From NCBI RefSeq assembly GCF_013166515.1, contig NZ_JABKKJ010000009.1, positions 1-64,000 of the forward strand: a stretch of DNA of 64,000 nt. Reading direction: 5' to 3'. Position 1 is the first letter of the stretch, and each line of letters starts with the position of its first letter. Shown piece by piece: positions 35,505 to 45,064 of the stretch. The notes beneath the pieces were generated by a model. The model was not told the DNA's origin, did not search any database, and saw only the letters and a list, made by a program, of their open reading frames with translations. A program made the position numbers and the translations under genes. Source of the stretch: Xylanibacter caecicola (lineage in GTDB: Bacteria; Bacteroidota; Bacteroidia; Bacteroidales; Bacteroidaceae).

Positions 35505-35897
35505 TCACTTCTTTTTATAATCTTCCGGTCTTATTGTTATCTCTGCAAGAACCTTTCCCTTGTTTTTGGTTGAATGATATATATACGAAAAATTAAATCC
35601 GGCGTCTTTGTATGCCCTCAATGAGGGCGAATCCTGTACTGCCTTTTTCAGTTCTCCGTGCATTTGGTATGTGTTAATTACAGTAGTATCCAACTTCCCA
35701 GTTAACGAATAGAAGTAACTCACTGTCTGTGTGGACTTTTCAAATACAACACTGTCATTTATTACACCTTCGGAAACAGGTGCGGGACAGTTCTTTCTTG
35801 TAAATTCTGATGTCTCTCTTGCAGCTCTTTCCTCAATGCTTTCATGACATGAGCATAGTGCAAAGAGTGACAGAACAATGATATAAAGATTTTTCAT
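35505..35897 (-). CDS. Small lipoprotein of unknown function
   Basis: About 130 residues with a lipoprotein signal (MKNLYIIVLSLFALCSC, lipidated cysteine near residue 16-18) followed by a mixed alpha/beta domain of about 110 residues ending in EITIRPEDYKKK. I do not recognise the domain; the N-terminal SIEERAARETSEFTRKNCPAPV segment and regular strands (VSYFYSLTGKLD) suggest a small periplasmic fold. A start two codons upstream (35903) is possible. Convergent with the TSCPD gene. Confidence 0.75.
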   Translation of the reverse strand: MKNLYIIVLSLFALCSCHESIEERAARETSEFTRKNCPAPVSEGVINDSVVFEKSTQTVSYFYSLTGKLDTTVINTYQMHGELKKAVQDSPSLRAYKDAGFNFSYIYHSTKNKGKVLAEITIRPEDYKKK

Positions 35898-36083
35898 AAC
35901 CATAAAATCAGTCCTGCAAAATTAATCAATCTATGTATAAAACAAAATAAAAAGCCCGTTTTTTTGAAATGTTCCATTAAAAAGCCAATGCACAATATGA
36001 GAAAATGGCATATTTTTTGTATATTGTGACTCACAAAATCGGCTTTGCCATCACGAACCGGACTAAAGTCAGACCTTCGCTAT

Positions 36084-36114
36084 TTTGTTTTATCGAATAT
36101 TATTCGTATATTTG
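36084..36114 (+). promoter_or_regulatory. Promoter of lepA
   Basis: TTTG (36084-36087) and TATATTTG (36107-36114), 19 bp apart, 23 bases before the ATG. Good consensus match. Confidence 0.75.
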
Positions 36115-36136
36115 CAAATCAAAAGCTTTATTTCTA

Positions 36137-37918
36137 ATGAACCATATAAGGAACTTTTGTATAATAGCCCATATAGATCATGGAAAATCTACTATAGCAG
36201 ACCGTCTTCTTGAATATACAAAGACGATAAAGATAGTAGAGGGACAGATGCTTGATGATATGGATCTCGAACGTGAACGTGGCATAACAATAAAGAGTCA
36301 TGCCATACAAATGGAATATGAACTGGACGGTGAGCACTATATACTTAACCTCATTGATACTCCGGGGCATGTGGATTTTTCATACGAAGTATCGAGAAGC
36401 ATTGCTGCATGCGAAGGTGCCATACTGGTAGTGGATGCTACACAGGGAGTACAGGCACAGACCATCAGCAACCTGTATATGGCAATAGAGCAGGATCTGG
36501 AAATAATTCCTGTGATAAACAAGATAGATATGCCTTCTGCCATGCCGGATGAGGTGGAAGATGAGATAGTGGAACTTATCGGTTGTAACCGCAATGACAT
36601 ACTTCGGGCTTCGGGAAAGACAGGTGAAGGTGTAGAGGATATACTGCGTGCAGTGGTTGAACGCGTGCCGCATCCGCAAGGAAATCCTGATGCACCGTTA
36701 CAGGCTCTGATTTTCGATTCGGTCTTCAATCCGTTCCGTGGCATCATTGCCTATTTCAAGATTGAAAATGGAACAATACGAAAAGGGGACAAAGTGAAGT
36801 TCTTCAATACGGGTATGGAATATACAGCCGATGAAGTTGGAGTTCTTAAAATGGATATGATTGCACGGAATGAGCTGCGGACCGGAGATGTAGGATATAT
36901 CATCAGTGGAATAAAAGACAGCAAAGACGTGAAAGTTGGAGATACAATCACACATATATCACGTCCTTGCGAAAGGGCTATTTCCGGATTTCAAGAGGTA
37001 AAGCCCATGGTCTTTGCCGGTGTTTATCCCATTGATCCTTCCGATTATGAGAATTTGAGAGCCTCGTTGGAGAAACTACAGCTCAATGATGCCGCACTTA
37101 CATTCTCACCGGAGTCGTCTGTTGCATTGGGATTTGGCTTCCGGTGTGGTTTCCTGGGGCTTCTGCACATGGAGATAGTACAGGAGCGTCTTGACCGTGA
37201 GTTCAATATGGATGTAATAACGACCGTTCCCAATGTATCATATATGGTATATGACAAGCAGGGAGGTGTAAAAGAAGTACATAATCCGTCGGGATTGCCG
37301 GATACGACGATGATAGACCACATCGAAGAGCCGTATATAAAAGCGTCGATTATCACAGATTCGAACTTTATAGGTCCGATAATGAAACTGTGTCTTGACA
37401 AGCGTGGCGAGCTGATAAAACAGGAATACATCAGCGGCAACCGTGTTGAACTGCACTTCATGATACCCCTTGGCGAAATCGTAATAGACTTTTACGACAA
37501 GCTTAAGAGTATCTCCAAAGGATATGCATCGTTCGACTATCATATAGACAGCTATCAGCCGTCAAAACTTGCAAAGCTCGACATATTGTTGAACGGTGAG
37601 CCTGTGGATGCGTTGTCTACACTTACGCATCAGGACAATGCCGTTGCTTTTGGCAGAAGGATGTGTGAAAAACTGAAGGAACTGATACCGCGTCAGCAGT
37701 TTGATATAGCCATACAGGCAGCTATAGGGGCTAAGATTGTAGCTCGTGAGACAGTGAAATGTGTAAGAAAAGATGTCACGGCAAAGTGTTATGGCGGTGA
37801 TGTAAGCCGTAAGCGTAAGCTTTTGGAAAAGCAAAAGAAAGGAAAGAAAAGAATGAAACAGATTGGAAATGTTGAAGTTCCACAGAAAGCTTTCCTTGCA
37901 GTACTTAAACTAGATTAA
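36137..37918 (+). CDS. lepA: Elongation factor 4 (LepA)
   Basis: A 593-residue translational GTPase that acts on ribosomes during initiation/back-translocation and biogenesis. G1 AHIDHGKST is at residues 10-18, G2 [10 protein letters not shown]3 DTPGH, G4 NKID, followed by EF-G-like domains II, III and V, and the LepA-specific C-terminal domain ([57 protein letters not shown]). Start at 36137 was chosen by family alignment; the upstream 44 codons cover the promoter. The Crp/Fnr gene follows after 29 bases. Confidence 0.96.
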   Translation: MNHIRNFCIIAHIDHGKSTIADRLLEYTKTIKIVEGQMLDDMDLERERGITIKSHAIQMEYELDGEHYILNLIDTPGHVDFSYEVSRSIAACEGAILVVDATQGVQAQTISNLYMAIEQDLEIIPVINKIDMPSAMPDEVEDEIVELIGCNRNDILRASGKTGEGVEDILRAVVERVPHPQGNPDAPLQALIFDSVFNPFRGIIAYFKIENGTIRKGDKVKFFNTGMEYTADEVGVLKMDMIARNELRTGDVGYIISGIKDSKDVKVGDTITHISRPCERAISGFQEVKPMVFAGVYPIDPSDYENLRASLEKLQLNDAALTFSPESSVALGFGFRCGFLGLLHMEIVQERLDREFNMDVITTVPNVSYMVYDKQGGVKEVHNPSGLPDTTMIDHIEEPYIKASIITDSNFIGPIMKLCLDKRGELIKQEYISGNRVELHFMIPLGEIVIDFYDKLKSISKGYASFDYHIDSYQPSKLAKLDILLNGEPVDALSTLTHQDNAVAFGRRMCEKLKELIPRQQFDIAIQAAIGAKIVARETVKCVRKDVTAKCYGGDVSRKRKLLEKQKKGKKRMKQIGNVEVPQKAFLAVLKLD

Positions 37919-37947
37919 AACAGACAATATTAAAGGAGGAAAGTGAA

Positions 37948-38544
37948 ATGAAAGAACCGGTTAGCACTACACGTGACATTGCCCGTGAGCTTGCACGCAG
38001 ATTCAGTACGATGACCCATGAAGAGCTTGACATACTGGAAAGCGTTCTTGTTCCGATGAGGTTTGCCAAAGGAGAGATGATACTTCGTGAGGGGGAAGTA
38101 TGCCGCAACATATATTATATTGAAAAAGGACTTGTGCGGCAGTTCTACTTCAAGAAAGACAAGGACATCACGGAACATATGGCTGTTGAGGGAAGCATTG
38201 TGATGTGCATAGAAAGCCTGTTCAAAGAGGAACCAACACTGTTGCAGATAAAAGCAATAGAGCCGGCAATTGTCTACGCCCTGCCGAAGGCTAAGCTTGA
38301 ACAAGTGGCGCTTCACAATGTGAATATCCAAATTCTTTACAGAAAGATTTTGGAAGAGTCTCTCATACAATCACAGATACATGCAGACATGGTGCGATTT
38401 GAAACGGCAAAAGACCGGTATCTGCGTCTGTACAAAATGTCTCCCAAACTGATATTACGTGCACCGTTGGTATATATTGCAAGCTATCTGCAAATGACCC
38501 CCGAGACGCTGAGTCGTGTGCGTGCCACCACAATACTGGAATAA
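37948..38544 (+). CDS. Crp/Fnr-family transcription regulator
   Basis: A 198-residue regulator with an N-terminal cyclic-nucleotide-binding-like beta-roll (about 25-115: LVPMRFAKGEMILREGEVCRNIYYIEKGLVRQFYFKKDKDITEHM) and a C-terminal winged helix (about 150-195: APLVYIASYLQMTPETLSRVRA). No cysteine cluster for an iron-sulfur centre is seen, so it is not a classical Fnr. The effector is unknown. It probably shares the lepA transcript and ends at the terminator at 38623. Confidence 0.85.
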   Translation: MKEPVSTTRDIARELARRFSTMTHEELDILESVLVPMRFAKGEMILREGEVCRNIYYIEKGLVRQFYFKKDKDITEHMAVEGSIVMCIESLFKEEPTLLQIKAIEPAIVYALPKAKLEQVALHNVNIQILYRKILEESLIQSQIHADMVRFETAKDRYLRLYKMSPKLILRAPLVYIASYLQMTPETLSRVRATTILE

Positions 38545-38622
38545 CCGAAATGGATTGAACGGCATAGTTTCTTATAAATCAGATTATAAAATGAAGTGCA
38601 TCTGCCGGTAATAGTTATAAAG

Positions 38623-38663
38623 ACAAATAAGGAGACTGTTTACAGTCTCCTTATTTGTTTTAC
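38623..38663. terminator. Bidirectional terminator between the Crp/Fnr gene and relA
   Basis: A perfect 16-bp stem (38623-38638 with 38643-38658, core AAGGAGACTG/CAGTCTCCTT) with a 4-base loop and T/A runs on both sides. It serves two convergent genes; the relA stop codon at 38640 lies in its loop. Confidence 0.85.
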
Positions 38664-40847
38664 GCCCTTGATTGTATTCAGTTTCTTTATAAGCTTTTCA
38701 AGTCGGTTTATATCTTCCACGCTTATCACAATGTTACCGCTGAACAAGCCGTCCGAACTGTCGACGTTGATGCTGCGTATCATGATCTTCTCCTCCTTTG
38801 ATATGATGCTCGTGATATTGTTAAGTATGCCTATGTTGTCGTTACCGACAACTTTCAATATCGTAGTATATTGTGAAACACCCTTTCCGCTCCAGCGTGC
38901 CTTGACTATACGATATCCGAAACGCTTGTGAAGTTCGTGTGAATTGGGACAAGAAACCTTGTGTATCTTTATACCACCGTTTACGGTGACAAAACCGAAT
39001 ATATCATCACCATATACGGGATGACAACATTTTGCCAAAGAATATTCCAATCCCTTCATGTTACGGTCTATCATCAGTACATCCTCATGTCCGCCAGCCT
39101 TGTCTGAAATCGGAGCCTCGTAACTGAAACTTTCTGCACTGCGCACATTCTGTGCCTGCGTACCGCTGTCATTGCTTTGTATTTTCAGATAAGTGTCTAT
39201 GACATGATTCATGTCCAGTGTCTCATCTGCAATCTGTTTGTAGAAATCTTTTGTTTCTTTGAAGCCGAGTTTTTTTATAAGATGAGACATTGTTGCTTCA
39301 GAGAGTTCGATCTTACGGTTTTTCATTCTTCTCTCAAGCATCTCTTTTGCATAAAGACCGTCTTTTATCTGTGTCTCTTTCAATGCCTGTCTTATCTTTG
39401 CTTTTGCACGGCTTGTCTTTACTATGTTTATCCAGTCTTGTTTTGGAGTCTGGTTGTTTGCTGTTATGATGTCTATTTGGTCGCCACTCTTAAGGACATA
39501 TCTGAGGGTTACTATTTTACCGTTAATCTTTGCCCCTACACAACAGTTCCCTACATTGGAGTGAATGTGATAGGCAAAGTCGAGAACAGTTGCTCCTTTG
39601 GGAAATCTTATGAGATCTCCCTTAGGGGTGAATACAAATATCTCGTCCTCATAAAGATCCATTTTAAACCTGTCCATGACCTGCATGTCGTCCTTACTCT
39701 CCAAAGCCAACCTTATGCTGTTAAGCCAGTCATCCTGTCCGGCATCACCTTTAATCCCTTTATAACGCCAGTGTGCCGCCAGTCCGCGTTCTGCCACGTC
39801 GTCCATACGCTCCGTTCTGATCTGCACTTCCACCCATTTTCCTTCAGGACCGTTGACGGTAATGTGCAGACTCTCGTAGCCATTGGACTTCGGAACAGTA
39901 AGCCAGTCGCGCATACGTTTATGATTGGGCACATACATGTTGGTTATCAAGGCAAAGACTTGCCAACACTGCATCTTCTCCTGTTCGAGCGGAGCATCCA
40001 GTATTATACGTATGGCGAAGAGGTCGAAAATGCCTTCAAAGTTGCATTTCTGTTTTTTCATCTTCTGCCATATACTGTGTATACTCTTCGTCCTGCCCTT
40101 CATGTGGAACTTAAGTCCTGCGTCGGTAAGTTTTTTCTCAATCGGAGCAATGAACTTCTGTATGTATTGGTCGCGGCTTTTCTTTGTTTCATTCAACTTG
40201 TTTTTTATCATATAATAAGCGTCATGCTCCAGATACTTAAGGCTAAGGTCTTCAAGCTCGCTCTTAAGTTTATATAGTCCAAGCTTATGTGCTAAGGGTG
40301 CATACAAATAACTTGCTTCCTCGCTGACCTTGAATTTTGCATCAAGGTTCTCGGTGTCGCGTATCTGTCTCATAAGATTTACACGATCTGCAATCATTAT
40401 AAGAATAACGCGCATGTCTTCTGCAAAGGAAAGCAGCAGGTTCCTGAAATTCTCGCTCTCGATAACAGGATTTTTCTTATACAGCTCTTGTATCTTTACA
40501 AGTCCCTTTATTATGCGTGACACATTCTCGCCAAACTCTTCTTTTATTCTCTCTATGGCGGAAATATTGTCCCTGACACCGGTGTAAAGAAGGATGGCGA
40601 TGATGCCGTCGTGCTTAAGCCCGATCTCTTCGTGTGCAATGAGTGCAGTTCTGAAACTCGACAGTATGGGGTTCATTCCGAAAACGTCGCGCACGATTTC
40701 CTTATTGTCGGCAGCGGCTTTCAGACAGTTATATATCTTCTTTTCCTCTTCGTGTGTTACAGTTGGTATTATTGCACCACGCAATGTCTTCAATAAGTTT
40801 ATGAGTTCGGTTCTTTCTTCCTTTGTAAACAACAAATTGCCTGCCAT
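38640..40847 (-). CDS. RelA/SpoT homologue with degenerate hydrolase site
   Basis: A 735-residue long RSH protein. Order: N-terminal HD-like domain (about 35-190), (p)ppGpp synthetase (about 230-360, with GRTKSIHSIWQKM, FDLFAIRIIL, KRMRDWLTVPKSNGYESLHITV), TGS domain (VFTPKGDLIRFPKGATVLDFAYHIHS), helical and zinc-finger-like linker (YSLAKCCHPVYGD) and ACT domain. The hydrolase centre is lost: the HD residues are replaced by YTG at 88-90 and the usual ADRLHNMR reads ADRVNLMR at 153-160. It is therefore expected to synthesise but not degrade (p)ppGpp; a separate bifunctional Rel would be elsewhere. Confidence 0.9.
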   Translation of the reverse strand: MAGNLLFTKEERTELINLLKTLRGAIIPTVTHEEEKKIYNCLKAAADNKEIVRDVFGMNPILSSFRTALIAHEEIGLKHDGIIAILLYTGVRDNISAIERIKEEFGENVSRIIKGLVKIQELYKKNPVIESENFRNLLLSFAEDMRVILIMIADRVNLMRQIRDTENLDAKFKVSEEASYLYAPLAHKLGLYKLKSELEDLSLKYLEHDAYYMIKNKLNETKKSRDQYIQKFIAPIEKKLTDAGLKFHMKGRTKSIHSIWQKMKKQKCNFEGIFDLFAIRIILDAPLEQEKMQCWQVFALITNMYVPNHKRMRDWLTVPKSNGYESLHITVNGPEGKWVEVQIRTERMDDVAERGLAAHWRYKGIKGDAGQDDWLNSIRLALESKDDMQVMDRFKMDLYEDEIFVFTPKGDLIRFPKGATVLDFAYHIHSNVGNCCVGAKINGKIVTLRYVLKSGDQIDIITANNQTPKQDWINIVKTSRAKAKIRQALKETQIKDGLYAKEMLERRMKNRKIELSEATMSHLIKKLGFKETKDFYKQIADETLDMNHVIDTYLKIQSNDSGTQAQNVRSAESFSYEAPISDKAGGHEDVLMIDRNMKGLEYSLAKCCHPVYGDDIFGFVTVNGGIKIHKVSCPNSHELHKRFGYRIVKARWSGKGVSQYTTILKVVGNDNIGILNNITSIISKEEKIMIRSINVDSSDGLFSGNIVISVEDINRLEKLIKKLNTIKGVKQIRRL

Positions 40848-40972
40848 ATAGCCGTTATTTAATTGATTTTATGCAACAAAGGTATGATTTTTTTTACTAA
40901 AAGATGTTTGTTTTAATAAAAACAGCTATATTTGTAACAGATTTAAACAAACCTTTTTATACTATAATACTT

Positions 40973-42490
40973 ATGTTATCACCAAAAGATTTATCCCAAA
41001 TTGCTCAAAAGGGAATAACAGAGGAGCAAATCAACACACAATTGGAAGAATTCAAGACCGGTTTTCCGTTTTTAAAACTTGAGGCAGCAGCAGGAATAGG
41101 GCAGGGTATCATCTCTCCCGACGACAACGGGCGCAACGCTTTCATAGATGCTTGGAAACAATATAAAGCAGACGGACACAAAATTGTAAAGTTTGTGCCG
41201 GCAAGTGGTGCGGCAAGCCGCATGTTCAAGGACATGTTCGCATTTCTTGATGCTCCATATAACGAACCGCAAACGGACTTTGAGAAAAAGTATTTCGACA
41301 ATATTGAGAAGTTTGCATTTTACGACGCCTTGAACGATAAGTGCATTTCCAATAACGGAAAAGACATTAAAGCCCTAATAGGAGAAGGTAACTACAATGC
41401 TGTTGTGGCAAATATGCTTGGAAACAACGGACTTAACTATGGACAGTTGCCGAAGGGACTGCTTCTTTTCCACAGTTATAAGGATGGTGCACGCACTCCC
41501 ATTGAGGAACATCTGGTAGAAGGAGCGTTGTATGCAGACAGCAAGGGAATGGCAAACATGCACTTTACCGTAAGTCCGGAGCACAGGGAACTGTTTGAAA
41601 AGAAAGTGTCGGAGAAGAAATCTGTATATGAAAAGAAGTATGGCATCAGCTACGACGTATCTTTCTCAGAACAGAAGCCGAGTACGGATACCGTTGCTGC
41701 CAATCCTGACAACACACCTTTCCGTAACGAAGACGGCTCTTTACTATTCCGTCCCGGCGGACATGGAGCGCTGATACAGAACTTAAACGATATAGATGCA
41801 GATGTCGTATTTATAAAGAACATTGACAATGTAGTGCCTGACAGCCTTAAGGAAGACACCGTAACATACAAGCAGCTTATAGCAGGTGTACTTGTAACAC
41901 TGCAGAAGCAGGCATTTGAATATCTGAATCTGCTGGAAACAGGCTCATACAGTCATGAACAGCTGGAAAACATTATACGTTTTGTACAGCGCGACCTGTG
42001 TTGCCGCAAGCACGACATAAAGGAACTGGAAGATGCAGAGCTTGTTATCTATCTCAAACAGAAGCTTAACCGTCCGATGCGTGTATGTGGCGTTGTGAAG
42101 AATGTTGGTGAACCGGGTGGTGGTCCGTTCCTTACTTACAATCAGGACGGAACTGTAAGTCTGCAAATACTTGAAAGCAGTCAGATAGACAAGAGCAATA
42201 CAGAGTATATGAAGATGTTTACAGAGGGTACACACTTCAATCCCGTAGACCTTGTTTGCGCTGTCAAAGACTATAAGGGCAATGCCTTTAACCTTCCCGA
42301 CTTTGTAGACAAGACAACAGGCTTTATAAGTTCAAAAAGCAAAAACGGCAAGGAATTGAAAGCCCTCGAACTTCCCGGACTGTGGAACGGTGCCATGAGC
42401 AATTGGAATACGGTGTTTGTTGAAGTGCCTCTTTCCACTTTTAATCCTGTAAAGACCGTTAACGACCTTCTTCGTGAACAGCATCAGTAA
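40973..42490 (+). CDS. DUF4301 family protein
   Basis: A 505-residue cytosolic protein matching DUF4301, widespread in Bacteroidota and of unknown function, distantly similar to sugar-nucleotidyltransferases. Seen are VPASGAASRMFKDMFAFLD near residue 70, FHSYKDGARTPIEEHLVEGALYA, LLFRPGGHGALIQNLNDIDADVVFIKNIDNVVPD and KNVGEPGGGPFLTYNQDG, consistent with a nucleotide-sugar binding fold. The start MLSPKDLSQ at 40973 was chosen over the in-frame upstream codons that cover a -7 box (TATATTTG, 40927-40934). A large terminator follows. Confidence 0.85.
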   Translation: MLSPKDLSQIAQKGITEEQINTQLEEFKTGFPFLKLEAAAGIGQGIISPDDNGRNAFIDAWKQYKADGHKIVKFVPASGAASRMFKDMFAFLDAPYNEPQTDFEKKYFDNIEKFAFYDALNDKCISNNGKDIKALIGEGNYNAVVANMLGNNGLNYGQLPKGLLLFHSYKDGARTPIEEHLVEGALYADSKGMANMHFTVSPEHRELFEKKVSEKKSVYEKKYGISYDVSFSEQKPSTDTVAANPDNTPFRNEDGSLLFRPGGHGALIQNLNDIDADVVFIKNIDNVVPDSLKEDTVTYKQLIAGVLVTLQKQAFEYLNLLETGSYSHEQLENIIRFVQRDLCCRKHDIKELEDAELVIYLKQKLNRPMRVCGVVKNVGEPGGGPFLTYNQDGTVSLQILESSQIDKSNTEYMKMFTEGTHFNPVDLVCAVKDYKGNAFNLPDFVDKTTGFISSKSKNGKELKALELPGLWNGAMSNWNTVFVEVPLSTFNPVKTVNDLLREQHQ

Positions 42491-42536
42491 TCGCCGGTGT
42501 CATGCTTGGGCAAGCATGGCATAAGTGTTCAGATAT

Positions 42537-42600
42537 AAAAAAGCCATGCTTCAGATATCGTAGTTCATGTCTTTCGATATCCGGAGCATGGCTTTTTATT
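42537..42600 (+). terminator. Terminator of the DUF4301 gene
   Basis: A long stem (AAAAAGCCATGCTTC... with ...GGAGCATGGCTTTTT, about 23 bp with one mismatch, 42537-42560/42574-42597) ending in a T run. A second small hairpin with the same CATGCTTG/CAAGCATG core lies just before it at 42500-42520. Confidence 0.8.
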
Positions 42601-42731
42601 CTAATTAGTAATATGTGAGTCCAAATACAATGCGTAAAAACAAGAAACCACATTCTTTGAATTCACGTTAATGATTAATATCATAGATAAATAGTACATA
42701 TTGCCTGATAAAAGGAAAACAATCTAATGTT

Positions 42732-43901
42732 ATGAAAACTATCACATTTTTAATTGTATTGTTTCTACAAATATTTTGCTTAAAGTCTATATATGCTCAA
42801 GGGGTATATGAGAAAGTGACTTCTGATGAACAAATTGGTGAAGGTGGAATTTTTATTATTGTTAGAATTGATGACAATGTATCAATGGGAAAGATTGAGC
42901 CAATTAATAAAGTAAGCGTTGGCAAAGGTATTAAAATAAACGTAAAAAATATGAATTTGCTTTCCCTTGAAAAGGTAAATACAGACGATTCTCCATTTGA
43001 AATTGAAATAATAAAAGACATGGAAAATGTAGAACTATTTTATATCAAAACAATACAAGGATATTTGTATTCAGATTCAGAAACAAGTACAGACATTGAG
43101 TATTCCACGGAATATAATAAAGCAAATAAATATAAGTGGAGTATCGAAATTGGAAAAACAGATAACAGATTTGTTAGAATCTCAAATAAATCAACAAAGC
43201 GCATTATAAATTACTCAACACAATCTTTCAGAGCTATGAGTAGTTCTACTAATGCTAACATACAATTATTCCGTAAAATATCTGTCGATAATCCAATAAA
43301 ATTGCAAATAGGCGCAGCCAAATATTCCACATTATATTATAGTGACAAGAACCTTGTTGTTCCTGATGAAGTAGAAGCATATACATTCAATTGCAATAAT
43401 GAAGGTTTGCAGATAGGCAAGACGTACAAGGCTATGGATATAATTCCCAAAGGAACGGCAGTTGTACTACACGGACAAGGAAGTTACGATTTTCTTGAAA
43501 CTGTTGCTACAGGTGTTACAGACCCTGATAATGTATTGAATGGGACCGACAACAACGAAATCATATCTGATGATAATAATGATAACTACCTTTATTATAT
43601 GCTTTCCCTTAATTCGTCAAACGATTTAAATTCCGTAGGCTTTTATTGGGGAACAGAAGAAGGCAGACCGTTTACAAATAATGCTCACAAGGCTTATCTG
43701 AAAATACCGAAATCTGATACATTGCAGGCAAAATCATCATTCTTATTTAGCGATATAGAAACAGAAACCACAGCTATCTCCCGTCCGATAGCCAACGATG
43801 TCACTGATACATACTACTACACAATTCAAGGTAATAAAATATCATGTCCTACCAATAAAGGCATATATATCCGTAATGGTAAGAAGTTTGTTATTAAATA
43901 G
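42732..43901 (+). CDS. Secreted protein with possible T9SS-type C-terminus
   Basis: A 389-residue exported protein (signal peptide MKTITFLIVLFLQIFCLKSIYAQ) of no recognised family. The middle is a beta-rich region with many N, D and S; a segment IGAAKYSTLYYSDKNLVVPDEVEAYTF recurs in Prevotella surface proteins. It ends in TNKGIYIRNGKKFVIK, close to the C-terminal sorting-signal pattern of type IX secretion cargo in this group. The coding sequence is visibly AT-rich compared with genes before it. Probably a surface or secreted protein; no catalytic residues are apparent. Confidence 0.7.
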   Translation: MKTITFLIVLFLQIFCLKSIYAQGVYEKVTSDEQIGEGGIFIIVRIDDNVSMGKIEPINKVSVGKGIKINVKNMNLLSLEKVNTDDSPFEIEIIKDMENVELFYIKTIQGYLYSDSETSTDIEYSTEYNKANKYKWSIEIGKTDNRFVRISNKSTKRIINYSTQSFRAMSSSTNANIQLFRKISVDNPIKLQIGAAKYSTLYYSDKNLVVPDEVEAYTFNCNNEGLQIGKTYKAMDIIPKGTAVVLHGQGSYDFLETVATGVTDPDNVLNGTDNNEIISDDNNDNYLYYMLSLNSSNDLNSVGFYWGTEEGRPFTNNAHKAYLKIPKSDTLQAKSSFLFSDIETETTAISRPIANDVTDTYYYTIQGNKISCPTNKGIYIRNGKKFVIK

Positions 43902-43914
43902 AAGTACAATTTAT

Positions 43915-44121
43915 ATGAAACGACAAATGAGAAACAAATATATTGCACCATCCATTCATATTATTGTACTGGATTCTGAGTTAAACTTCATGTCCGGCTC
44001 TTCTGCAACAGAGCCAAGCGACTTGATAACTCCCAATGATGAAGTTGGAAATGGCACGCAATTAAGCAGGTTTCATACACCTTTTGATGATGAGGAAGAT
44101 GAAGAAGATGATGACTGGTAA
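43915..44121 (+). CDS. Small acidic-tailed protein following the secreted protein
   Basis: A 68-residue protein: a short conserved-looking N-terminal block MRNKYIAPSIHIIVLDSELNFMSGSS, a variable middle and a strongly acidic C-terminus (DDEEDEEDDDW). Many Prevotella genomes carry small proteins with a 'KYxxPxxxxxxLxxExxxxxxGS' start beside surface-protein genes; whether this is a leader or a peptide precursor is unknown. It lies 13 bases after the secreted protein gene and was presumably acquired with it. Confidence 0.55.
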   Translation: MKRQMRNKYIAPSIHIIVLDSELNFMSGSSATEPSDLITPNDEVGNGTQLSRFHTPFDDEEDEEDDDW

Positions 44122-44447
44122 GGAACTATTGGATACCACAAGACATTCAAAAACATTGCCCAAAGAAGGAATAAGAATTCGATAAACCACTCTGATGCAA
44201 GTCCAAATGCAATGCATCAAAATCTTCTTTGGTCATGATATAAAAACAGTTGTAGGTATGTACGCCTTTGCGCAGCAAAGGCGTACATACTTTAACGTGT
44301 ATTCCACGAATGCTCACATTAATCATGAGCTAAAAGGTTATGACCAAGAAAGTTATATATATTGTAATTTATAAATTAAAACTTAGAAACAGTCCTGACA
44401 TTCGTAATGTGAGTAGAGTTTATCATTTATTAAATGATTGGAGCTTG
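44122..44447. other. Intergenic region with a perfect 16-bp hairpin
   Basis: No gene seen. It contains GTATGTACGCCTTTGC at 44256-44271 and its exact complement at 44275-44290 with a 3-base loop, followed by 'tttaacg', which is a weak terminator for the plus-strand pair. A short motif 'agtccaaatgcaatgcatc' near 44204 resembles 'agtccaaatacaatgcgta' near 42614 and brackets the two AT-rich genes. Confidence 0.55.
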
Positions 44448-44960
44448 CTATCGATATTTCGAATAAATATCTTGTAACGTATCATAAAATCCCCAACCGA
44501 ACCCCGATACGCTATCAATAAGTTTTTCTATACGTTCGTAATAAACGGATAATAGTCCGTTGAGAAAGATAAAGCGCATAGCCTTGTCGAAAATTCCCTC
44601 CAATGTTGTATAGAACTGTTTCCACATGTCACCAAATTCAAGTGTGTATTCGCATCCTTGTTCGATATAGAACAACATTAAATCGGCAACAAAGGTCGGC
44701 TCCGTTTTTAGTTTTTGAAAATCGGAAATGACTTTTCTGCATTGGGCAAACGATGGTTTTTCGGAAAATCCATGAGTTGGGAAGAACTCGTTTCGGATTA
44801 TTTTCTTACACTTTTCCAATTCAGCATTGCAATCGGGAGCAAAATAAAATTCCAAATAATCTCTTGCCTCTTTACGCGCATCGTATAGATCAAGAACGAT
44901 GTCGGTTATCTGTTCTTTAGAAAGTGATAACAGGTGTTTCTTTAGTTTTGCTTTCTACAT
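44448..44960 (-). pseudogene. DUF6155 protein gene with a stop at codon 2
   Basis: The frame from ATG at 44958-44960 reads M, stop (TAG at 44955-44957), then KAKLKKHLLSLSKEQITDIVLDLYDARKEA and on to a full DUF6155 protein (CKKIIRNEFFPTHGF, ADLMLFYIEQGCEYTLEFGDMWKQFY). The only fault is the TAG where most relatives have a sense codon after ATG. Either the gene is dead, the base is a sequencing error, or translation begins at a non-ATG codon such as TTG at 44855, which would cut 35 residues. DUF6155 function is unknown. It is the last gene of the minus-strand accessory operon. Confidence 0.7.
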
Positions 44961-45064
44961 AATTGATGAAATATTGATTATATGTTTGTATTCCGATTTA
45001 AACAATCCCTTACATTTCCAAATCTTGATTTTATTATCATGTCAGAACATATAATTGTTTGCTA

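Noticed and set aside
39177..40277. Plus-strand frame of 366 codons inside relA
   Set aside because: It is the complement of a clearly conserved RelA gene; hydrophobic composition is typical of antisense frames.
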